Assembly (NCBI GenBank): GCA_003508835.1
Contig: PUFA01000012.1
Span: forward strand, 19,758,001-19,822,000
Source of the DNA: Eonycteris spelaea
Lineage: Eukaryota; Chordata; Mammalia; Chiroptera; Pteropodidae
Reading direction: 5' to 3'
Length of the DNA stretch: 64,000 nt
The notes under the pieces are model-generated. The model searched no databases, was not told the origin of the DNA, and saw only the letters and a list, made by a program, of their open reading frames with translations. Shown one piece after another: positions 12,901-24,900 of the stretch. Each line of letters opens with the position of its first letter. The stretch's first letter is position 1. The position numbers and the translations under genes were made by a program.

Positions 12901-15900
12901 GAGAGGTATGGCACAGCTTCATCCTTCAGTTCGGAAATCAAGTCTCTAAATACATTCTTGGGTTATGCAGGCCCTTTTGTCTTTCTGCACAATTCCTTCT
13001 TTGGAACTCTAATGTGTATGATGCCACGATCAATAATTCTGATGGGCCTTAATGTCATATGATCCTGCGAACCTCATAGCTGGGTTTAGTATCGGGATGT
13101 TAGTGGAGGTGTTTATTCTTTAATGCCTTAACTCTCTATTCTGAACAGCCACAAGAGAATTTCCCTCTTATTTCAGAATTAGAAATAGTTGTACTCTTGA
13201 GCAACCAATTTATTTTTACCTTAAGAGTCATGTAACTGACATTGCGTTCTTCATATCGAAGGGTAGAAAATTTTGTGGACTTTTTGGGTGGGCAAGGGGA
13301 TATTGATTTCACATCTTTAAATTGTTATCATTCTATTCTCTTTGCTTCTTTTGTCTTTTAAATTCTTTTTTCTGTATCATACAATTTTGTTTATCAGCCT
13401 CAACTAATCCCTTTTTTCTTTTTTAAGAATTTAAAACTGGGTAGTAAATGAATGTTGACAGTTCTAGTCATTTCTGATACTAGGTACTTTAACTTTAAAA
13501 AGAATGTTTTGGTCTAAGTGGAATTTTACTTGCTAATAAGATCAAACTTCTGAAGAAGGTAACTTTTCACTGGTGTGATTAGAAAAGCCTAAAGTGGAAC
13601 TGAGGCTTCAGCTTTTGTGTGTGTAGAAAGAAAATCTATATTAATATTCTGAACTAGCTCAGGTTGTTTAAATTGAATACTTTAACTTCCGAAAATGTGA
13701 CTTAGCTCTTTCCTGGATCTCAATTAAAAGAATCCATCAACAAAAGTTGAAATCTTTTCCCCAATAAAACTCTTTGAGAATAACATTTCTGTGTAGGATT
13801 TCTTTTTTCTTCCTATAGATTTGCATAAAAGTGACTTAAAATTGTTTTTACAAAGTATCGTAACCCCAAACTTAATTTAAAAAGGCCATACTGTCTTCAG
13901 TTGGAGTGAACATTCTTAATTAAATAAAAACAAACCTCCAAATTGCTAAAATTAATATTTTTAACATTTTGGATAGTAGCTCTAAATATTTATAATATTG
14001 TTTAGATTCTTGGTTGTTTTGTCAATAACTGCCACATTAAATGTAACTTTATTTTTTATGTATGAACCTAAAATTAATATTATTTTCCTCTAGAGATATA
14101 ACTGCTATAAGCATCACTGGAGTGATACAAGAAAACCTGTTATCTTGGAAGTAACTCCTGGAGGTTTGACCAAATTAATCCTGCAACCAATAGAGTCCTC
14201 TGTTCCTATGACTATAGAAATATTGAAGGATTTGTAGATCTCTCTGATTATCAAGGAGGGTTTTGTATACTTTATGGAGGATTTAGTAGATTGGTAAGTG
14301 CTGTTTTTAAAGAGTTATTTAAAAAGGGGCATGACCATTTGAAGGAAAGCAGAGTTTTGACACTTTATTTTGAAATTTCATGTGATTCCTTTGGGAGGAA
14401 GTGTGATATTAGGAAGTGTGATATTAAGAGTTTAAGTTTTGGTATCAAAGAGCTTGAATCCCAATTTGTAGCTTTCTAAAATGAGAAGAGTAATATACAT
14501 GTCTTTTTTTTTTAGTATCAGGTGAGGTAATTTATGTAAAAATGTTTAGCACAGTGTATGGCTTAGTGTTCAATAAATAATAGAATTTTTATTTTCATTA
14601 GTTTTGATGTCTTGAAAGTTTCTAAGCTTTCTTTGTGAAAGTAATTTAAAGTCTCTTATTTTTATAGTCTTTCTTTGCTCAGCTGTTTGTAATCTGAAAT
14701 CTGAGTATTGAAACTTCAAATTTGGAATTCATTGCATGTTTTTATCTTGAAATTATGAATTATATGTAAATTGTGGAGTACAGCAGAAGCTATTTAAGAT
14801 GCTGAGACCCTGTTTGTTAACCAGTACTAGAAGCTGAGCTACAGATGATGACCATCTTTTTATAGGAAGTGTCCCGCCTTCTTTAATGAAACCCTACACC
14901 TTCAAGATGAGCAATAGAGAGAGTTTACATAGAGAGGCTCAGTTGAGCTTTCTCTTGAGAATTTTAATTCTTAAAGCTACTTCGGTGGTCTGGGTACAGT
15001 ACTCCAAGATTTAGTATTCTGTACATAAGTTATACTACTCTGGGTAGCAGAGCCAGGGTGAGCCTGAAACTTTTAAATACATAAGAGCCTAGAGAGTAGC
15101 AAAAGGAAAGTAAAGAGAATGAAAGGAGAGGCAAACAATATGATTTACAAAATATGTTAGCTCTTCAGAGCTTTATAAGCCTTTTTCCATCCTAAATTTC
15201 ACTGTTCATCCAGGTGATGGGTGCCATCCTAGTGTCCCTCATCTAAGAGTACACATGTAGACATGCTGTTACCTCTGAATATAGCCCCAAAAGATGAAGA
15301 CCCAAAGAGAAAATTAGTTCCCTCTCTCACCCAAAAGCAGCCTAAAAGCCTGCTGTGGTAGTGTTGTTGTCCAAAGTCTTGTCTCTTTCCTGGGCAGTGG
15401 AAGTTTGTAATGATTAATCCCTTGGTGGAAACTATGGCCCTGCAGACCTTAACAGAGTAACTATATCACAGTAATTCAACCAAGCTTTACAGTGCACATG
15501 ATAAATATTAAGGATGATAATTCTGGTACTTCTCAATTACCAACATATTTATTGCTTAATGGCATCAAATAGTTTTAATTTTAATCTTCTGCTTTCTAAA
15601 CATACTCACTAGCTGAAATGAGTTAATTCACTACAAGTATAGTAACGTGACAGATTCATTCAGGAAATCTATAACTGGTACCTTCTGATCCATAGTGACT
15701 GTGATAAGCTGCTGGGAATAAAATCAGGTTTTTAAACATGATCCGATCCAGTGTTTCTTAGTAGATGAGATTTTGATATTCTGGACAGGACAGTTCTTTC
15801 TTGTATGGGACTCTTCTGCCCTTTGCAGGCATTTAGTATTTCTGGTCTCCAGGCACTGAATGCAAGTAACAATACCTTATTCTTAACCTTTATAAATACA

Positions 15901-18900
15901 ATCCTACGGTTGGTTTGCGATATCTATGGGCCAATGACTTGTAAACATTTAAACATTCTTCAAGGTAATCTTTTAAGAAGGCCCACTGTGAAAACAGATT
16001 AAATCATAGCTACCTTATTTGAAACTGGAATCCTACTCACCGTTCCCATTGGACTTGGCTGGAGTCCCTGGGTAAGCTTTTGAAAGTCCCAGAGTGCTAT
16101 TATCTGATGATGAGAACCAGACTTTGAGTAGCTATAATTTCCATTCAGTGAGTTATTTGCAAGGCTCTGTATCTCAAACTGTGTGATTTTAATTTAGTTA
16201 TAGTGTTTCTACCACAGCACTTTGCTTATTTACCTATGGTAATATCTACTACCTTTTTCCTCTAGAATTGCTACTTCAGTCTCTTTTCTATGAGTTGATT
16301 CAATATGGCTACATTTTACATATTTCAACCCTGACTTTTTAAATTTCAAAATTTGTGCAGCATTTGTTTGCATCAGAGCAAAGAGAAGAAATTATAAAAA
16401 GTGCAATAGATCATGCTGGCAACTACATAGGTATTTCACTGAGGATCAGAAAAGAACCTTTAGAATTTGAGCAATATTTGAATCTCCGCTTTGGAAAATA
16501 CAGCACTGATGAATCCATCACATCTTTAGCAGAGTTCGTAGTCCAAAAAATATCTCCTAGACATTCGGTAAGACCCATGTGTTAAAGATAAAAGTTTGTT
16601 CATCTGATTATGACATTTTTCTTTGATAACTTTTTAATGTCTTGATTTTGTTTAAAGGAACCTGTAAAAAGAGTTCTAGCGCTTACAGAAACATGTTTAG
16701 TAGAACGCGATCCAGCAACCTATAATATTGCAACATTGAAGCCGTTAGGAGAAGTAAGTTCCATCAGTATTAGCTTAAATGAGATTTCTTCCCATTGATA
16801 AAGTAGAATAAATTTCTTTCTATGATAATATTTTTTCATGCTTGAAGAATGAGAAACCGGAAGAATATATATTTTTAATTCTTCACATTATTATTGATCT
16901 TAGAACAATGAATATTTCAAAATTTATTTTCCACGTATATAATGAATGGAACTTTTTATTCAAAAATTATATGAAATGTTGATATGTTTACAATAACATT
17001 TTTAAATAATCAACTTTTGTAAAAGAAATGATGTGTGGTTTTTCTAACAGAATACAATCAAACTAAACATCTTTTGATGAACTTGTTTTTTGTCTTTATT
17101 AGGTATTTGCATTGGTTTGCGACTCAGAAAATCCACAACTTTTTACCATTGAATTTATAAAAGGGCAAATACGGAAGTATTCTTCAACAGAGAGGTATTT
17201 TTTAAATCCATTAAGCTTTTGAGAGTCTAGTATGTACAAGGCACAGTGCTCCATCAAAGAGGGAAAACAAATTTACAATCCAGAACTTTAAATTATGTAA
17301 TTTAAGTAAAGACAGCATTATTTTATTGTGTATTTAAATGACCTTCATTCAGTTGTCAAATCACTAAAGAGAATATAAAAATGGTGACTTGATTTTAAAT
17401 GAAATGATGAAACATGAGCTTTTAAAGTATATTTTAAAACATGAGCTTTTAAAGTATTTTAAAATAGCAACTACTACTTTTCATTTTTCAATTCTTGGAT
17501 ATTTAAAGCAGCAAGTCGCTTTAAATACTATACTCGAAGTTACTTTTCTGTGTTAGTTTATTAGGCTAATTACTAATTTTCCAGTGGAATATTCATATGT
17601 TTATATTACTGTGGCTTGGTTGTTGATGTGCAAACCTGTGAGATGCTATAGCTCATAAACTCCTCCTGTAAGGTAAACATACTTACCTTGTGCTGTGCTG
17701 TTCTGTGAATGACTGTATCTCCCTTTATATACTAAGCCATTGTCATGGGATTAGCAGCATTTACATCCAGGCAGTTCTTTTAGTAAATAGATAGACTTAA
17801 TCTGTTTTTAAAACAGTTGAAACAGTTATGTACATTTTGCCACTGTTTGTAATATAACCTTATTGAAGTGTTTTTCACTTCCTGTGGTATGACCAGTAAC
17901 TTTCTTACCTTAGAAAGCTTTCGATTTAAAGTCAACAAAATTGGTATCTTAAGCAAAAGGTTGTATTTTTTCTTGTCCTGAATTCAAGGAAGAGAACTTC
18001 TGAAGAATAGTGCAGATGTTCCAGTCAGAGGAAGGATCTCAATACTTACAGTTTGTCATGTCTATTATGTAGCTTTATGTACATTATATTGATTAATTTT
18101 AATGATAGTACTTAGGAAGAAGGTGCTATTATTACAGGTAAAGCTTACATTCAGAAAGTGCAGCAATTTCTTTGTGACTTTGAATTTGGAAAAAATTTCG
18201 TAGATATACCAAAAGCACAATTCATAAAAGAAAAAATTTGACTAAACTTTGTTCAAAACTTAAAACTGCCCATTAACTAAAGGAAATAAACAAGTCACAG
18301 ACAGGGAAAAAATATTTGGAAAACATATAGCTGTTAAAGGACTCACATCCAGAATATATAAAGAACTCTTATAACTATATACTAAATAAGCAAGCAGACA
18401 AACAAAACAATAATAAATGGGCAATAGATTTAAATAGATACCTTGCCAGAGAAGTGGTAAATAAACACCTGAAAAAATGTGAGTCTAGGGAAAAGATAAT
18501 TAAAACTCCTACATAGTCACTAAAATGGGTAACATCAAAAGACTAGCAGTGCCAGTTGTTGGCAGGGATGTGGAGAAACTGGAACTCTCATACATTGTTG
18601 TCAAGTATGTAAAATAACAAAACCGTTTTGAGAAGCAGTTTGGCAATTTGTAAAAGATTAAACATATATGACCCAGCAGTTTGACTTCTAAGTTTATGCC
18701 CTAAGGGAAATGAAAACATATGCCCACATAAAGACTTGCTATGTGAATGTTCATTACTCATAATAACATTACTCATAATGCCAAAACTAGAAACAGCCCA
18801 CATATACATTACCTAATGAATGGATAGACAAAAATGCTGTGCATCTACACATTGTAATACTCAGCAATAAAAAGGACTGAACCTTAAAAACATACAATAA

Positions 18901-21900
18901 GTTAAATAAGCAAGACACAAAAGACTTCATATTATGATTTAATTTCTATTACTTTTTTTAAAAATAGACTTTATTTTTTAGAGCAGTGGTAGGTTCACAG
19001 CAATATTGAACATAAGGTACACAGATTTCACATATAAGTCCTACTTCACCTCCCCCAAATTCCATGTGCGTTGCCTTCCCTATTATAAACATTCCCCACC
19101 AGATTGGTACCTTTTTTACAACTGATGAACCTATAGTTTTGGACAAATGTATAATGACGTACATCCATCATTATAGTGTCACAGAGACTAGTTTCGCTGC
19201 CTGAAATTCATTCTCTCCCACCCCCAAACCTTGGCAAACCTTACTGTCTCTATAATATTGCATTTTCCAGTGTCATAGTTGGAATCATACAATTTGTAGG
19301 CTTTTCATATTTGCTTCTTTCACATGGTTTTATGCATTCAACTTTCTTCCATGTCATTTCATGGACCGGTAACTCATTTCTTTTTAGCAGTGAATAGTAT
19401 TCCATTGTCTGGATGTGGCATGGTTTATTTATCTGTTCACACCTACTGAATGACATCTTGGTTGCTTCCAAGTTTTGACAATTCTGAATAATAAAACTCC
19501 TGTAAACATCACTGTATGAATTTGCATGGGCATAAGTTTTTAATTTCTTTGGGTGAATGCAAAGGAATATGATCATTGGATCATACAGTAAGAGAATGTT
19601 GAGTTTTGTAAGAAATTGACAAACCGTCTTCCAAAAGTGGCTGTTCCATTTTGCATTCCCACGAGCAATGAATGAGAGTTCCTGTTGCTCCACATCCTTG
19701 TCAGCATTTGGTGGTGTCAGTGTTCCAAATTTTGGCCATTCTAATAGGTATGTAGTAGTATCTCACCTGTTTACTTAATTTGCATTTCCCTGATGTCATG
19801 TGATGGAGAGCATCTTTCATCTGCTTATTTGTCATCTATATATCTTTGGCAAAGTCTCTGTTAAGAACTTCGGATCATTTTTTAAAATTGGATTGTGTTT
19901 CTTACTGTTGAATTTTAAGAGTTTCTCATATATTTTGGATAACAGTCCATTATCAGATGTCTTTTGTAAATATTTTCTCCCAGCCTGTGGTTTCTCTTTT
20001 TATCTCTTGATGAAAAACTATATAGATAGAAAGCAGATAGTTGTTGCCTGGGGAGTTTTTTTTTTTGCAAATGGGCAAAAGGAAACTTTTCGGGTTGATA
20101 GAATTTTACCAGAACTGAATTGTGGTGATGATTGCACAACTGTGTAAGTTTACTAAAAATTATCAAACTATGTATTTTAATTGGGTGAATTTTGTGATTT
20201 TAAAGTTATGTCTCAGTAAAACTATTAAAAATAATCTTAAAGAAATAACAGAAGAACAGTAAAGCTACTATGCTTAACTTATACAAGGCAGGTGACAGCC
20301 AGGTGAAGAGGCTAGTATTGAAACACTAGGCTTTCTCCTAAAGCCCATTTTTTTGTGCTCCCCATTGTACCTTGAATACCCACCTGAACAGATTACCTGC
20401 TAAAGGGCCTAGGTTGCATTCTGAATGAAAATTCCCCTTAGTTATCAATTTTAAAAGCTTTTTTCTTTTTAACTTTACTTAGAGATTCCTTATTAGCAAG
20501 TTTGCTGGATGGAGTAAGAGCCTCTGGTAACAGAGACGTTTGTGTAAAAATGACATCAACCCATAAAGGTCAACGATGGGGGTTACTGAGCATGCCTGTC
20601 GATGAGGAAGTAGAGAGCCTTCATCTTAGATTCCTGGCTACACCTCCAAGTAAGTATTGATTTAAATGTAATTGCATTTCTATCCATCTAATGAATAATA
20701 ATTTAAGAATTAAGAATGCAGATCTCTAAATCTTTTTGAACCTTTTCATCTCCTTACAGATGGCAACTTTGCAGATGCTGTATTCAGGTTCAATGCTAAT
20801 ATTTCATATAGCGGAGTTCTGCATGCAGTGACACAGGATGTAAGATAATTGTATGCTAATTTGTTCATTGTCATTAACTTCTGGTATGGAAACTTTTTTG
20901 AAATAATCTTTGTTCACCTAGGGTCTCTTCTCAGAAAACAAAGAAAAACTGATCAATAATGCCATAACGGCATTATTGTCCCAAGAGGGAGATGTTGTTG
21001 CTTCAAATGCAGAACTCGAGAGTCAGTTCCAGGCTGTGAGGAGGCTTGTGGCTTCCAAAGCTGGCTTTCTAGCCTTTACTCAGCTTCCAAAGTAAGTTGT
21101 CTCCTGAAACATAACTTCTTTTAGAGAATTTGAACAAATTCAAAACAAATAATCAAGAATTTACCTCTTTATAGCTGACTGAGCTTGATAACTTTTATAT
21201 GGTGATATAGTAGTTTTTATTCATGAGGGAAAAAAGGAAGGTGAGTGGAACCGAAGGGGTATGTTGGCATCATACTCACCCGTAATATTACTAACTCTTG
21301 TTTTAGTGAATTCTAATGGGAAATTACATGCCTTTTAGTTTTAATTAGCTGTAAAGTCTTCCTCTTCAAAGAAAGAAAGTTTTAAAAACTGATATGTTCT
21401 AAAAGTGGGATTCAAAATATGTAATCACTTCAGTAATGCAATGGAAACAAGATGACTTATTATATTTTAAGAATGAAATAATAGAATAATGCTCTGATAT
21501 TGCTATTACATACTTTTTCCCCCACAAGGTTTCGGGAGCGTCTGGGAGTAAAGGTAGTAAAAGCACTCAAGAGGAACAACAATGGAGTAATCCATGCAGC
21601 TGTTGATATGCTCTGTGCTCTCATGTGTGTAAGTAGTGTTTTTCTTAAATTGACCGATGATTTAAATTTCCACAAACCCATTTTACTGATGAAATTCAGT
21701 GTTTCCGTATTTCCTAAATTGTTCTCATTACCATTTATTTATTCAAATAAACATTTGTTTAACACATCTTATAGACACTGTGCTACATAATAGATAAACA
21801 AAAATGTTAAGGCAAAGCTCCTTCCCTCCTTGAAATCACTGATAGTTTAGTAAGGTAAGCGTATGTGTACAATAAAAAGTTGCAGAGACCATGGAATCCC

Positions 21901-24900
21901 TCAAAAGCAGCACTTAATTTTGGTTTTGTGGTAAAGGGAAGATAAAAGATTCTAGGCTAATCTTTCTGGAAGATGTTACTTTTGATCTGAATCTTGAAGG
22001 ACAATCAAGTATTTTCCAGCTGTGAGGCAGCTTTCCTGGGAGAGGGAATAGCATATACAGAGGCATGTTTGGTAAGATGCAAATAATTGAAAGTGGCTAT
22101 ATCATAAGGTATGTATTAGGGTGCACAGGATTACGAGTTATAGCTAGAGATATATGCTGTTAGTCACAAAAAAGCCTTTCATATCAGACAAAGAAGCTAG
22201 ATTTTTTACCCGTTAGTAAGAAAACTGAAAAATTTTTCATCAGGGGAGCAGTCATCCGTCAGGCTTAAATTTTAGAAAGCTCAAGGGTCCTATGTGAGAG
22301 TAGATCACAGGTAAAGTCAGAGGCAGGTAGACCATGTAAGGGTGCCAAGATAGGATAGAGGCTTAAGAAGGCACATTTGAAAGCTGTTTGAGAAGTAGAG
22401 GTCTGACTTGGTGACAACTTGTATGGCGGGGGGAAAGCAGTTATTCATTATAACTTTGAAATTTCTGATTTACTCAATGTTGTATAGAGTAGATGGTACT
22501 TTATTTTTATGTAAAGTGTTTTAGGCAACTTTGTGGCATAGAACAAACGTAAGCAATCACCTTGCATTTATTTCCAAAAGTGAATTTTATTGTTTTTATT
22601 ACTACAAGTAAGTCCATTGAAAGAATTAATGGGACAACTAGAACATAAAATACCTTTAGTATGAAACACACATTGAGCCCTCATTACCCATTAGGTTTTG
22701 GCTATGTGTTTTACATGAATTATCTCACTTAAGCTTTGTAACAGTATTATGAGACAGGTACATACTCTTATTCCCACAGTATGGCTGAGTAATTTTCCTT
22801 GTTTAAGGTCAGATGTAGCCAAAAGCAGAATTAGGATTTTATCTTTATTCGTAACTATCATTCTGGAATCCTTTTATACTCTCAGCTATCCCAAGAGTCA
22901 AAAGATAATCACCTTGAGACAAATATTTGCTATGAATTTTAGTACTTGCTTTTCAATGCTAAGTTTTATTTTCAAATTTAAATTTTAAAATTGAGGAATC
23001 AGGAATGGGTGTTATTTCTCTTGTGAGAAGATTTCTGACTTTTGAAAAAGTACCGCATGCAGTACTACCCACAGTAACCTGATGGGTAAATTATAAAGTC
23101 TCAACAGACCCCCCCAGGAAAATCATTACTTTCGCCTCCTTGTCTTATCAATTCTTTCTGTGTTTAATGAATATGCTTTGTAAATGACTTGTGTGTGATG
23201 CCAGCACATGGGAGTGCTCATGAATTATCACTGTTTTTAATCAATAGCCCATGCATGATGACTATGACTTAAGACAAGAACAGCTAAACAAAGCTTCTCT
23301 TCTCTCTTCAAAGAAGTTTCTGGAAAACTTACTGGAGAAATTTAATTCCCATGTGGTAAGTTGTAATTAAATTTGTTTAATTATAGATACCACACTTTAT
23401 TGAAAAATGTTCCAAAACTGCAACATGAACAGTTTTTTGATTATGGCCCCTAACTTTGGTCAGTATTGGTGGTCATAGTTCAGCTTGTCACTAATAATAA
23501 ATTTTCCATGTTAGGACTATAACCATTCATATAGGAGGGATGGATTGCAAAGCCTTTAGATTTTTATAATGATAGTTCAGGTTTTTGATATTTTGTCTTT
23601 CTATTAAAATGTCATGAAATAAACCTTTCTAAAAAAAAAAATTAAGCCCAATCTTTGTTCTTTGGTCACTGGTTAACAATATTAGAGACAGGCAATCAAT
23701 GAAATCTTATTAGAAGGAACATGATCGAGTTGTCAGATTTTTGCAAGTATTGTCAATGATTGCTTTTAATACAAATTTACATTAACTTTAGTTGTACATG
23801 TTTGAAGAGTCTTTGTTATTCTCTCAAAATTTAAATTTTAATTATTTTCCTTTTGAGATGGTAAGCAACGAGTTTGCTACATTAGTAAAACGAGTACTAC
23901 TTCAAATTTCGAACCTCTTGTTGAGAAATTAAATATTTACTTCTAACATAGAATAACAGAAGGAAAAACATTATTGCTATGTTTTGAACGAAGCTCTCTA
24001 TCCTGAGTCAAGGTAATTAATGTTACTTTGTTTCAGGATCATGGGACTGGTGCCCTAGTTATTAGTTCACTCTTGGACTTCCTTACTTTTGCCCTCTGTG
24101 CTCCATATAGTGAGACAACAGAAGGGCAGCAGTTTGATATGCTCTTAGAAATGGTAGCATCCAATGGAAGAACCCTCTTTAAACTCTTTCAGGTAAGAGC
24201 TTGTATTTTTCTTATCACGTAAGAACTAATCAAAGAGAACCACTTTTTGGTTCAGTTTGTTTTAAAAATATTGCTTGTGTGATCCTATAATAATGTTGAT
24301 AAATACAGCCTAGTACATGATTACATTAGGACATTAATTCCACAGACTTTTGGTATTTCATGTAGAGCTTTGTCAATGGCTTTTAGTCACTTTTTGACTC
24401 CGTCACCCATCTTTAAGTGATGAAAAACTCATTTTTTTTTTCCTGTGGTAGGCCCAAAGTTCCCTTGTCTTTACAAATTCGCAAATAATAAGATGATCTT
24501 TAGCAGGGCTGTTTACAAGCAATTTAAAATATTATTTCATATTGTTATCGTTGGGGCGATTTATAATCGATTGTCACCTCAGTAGCACTGAAGGGTACCT
24601 CGATTCTTTTCACCAACACAAAAAAGAATTACCGATGAATGAGATTTAGGAAAAGTAAAATTTATTAAAATACATTTCGAGAGAGAGATGGGCTATGTCG
24701 GAGAAGGCTGGAAACAAAAGGTGTAATTAAAGTATGTTCCAAGGGAGAGGCAGGTTACAGTGAAGAGGGCTGTAAAGCCTCAGAAGTGGGGAAGTCTATA
24801 TTATATTAGGAAGGGCTGTGATGGAATGTTACGAGGGTGGTGCTCGATGATTGGCATGTGAGGTCATTTGATTGATATTTAGCTATTATATAGCATTCTG

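Noticed and set aside
19250..19693. Minus-strand open frame of 147 codons
   Set aside because: It is a decayed L1 ORF2 C-terminus, annotated as part of the antisense L1, not as a gene.
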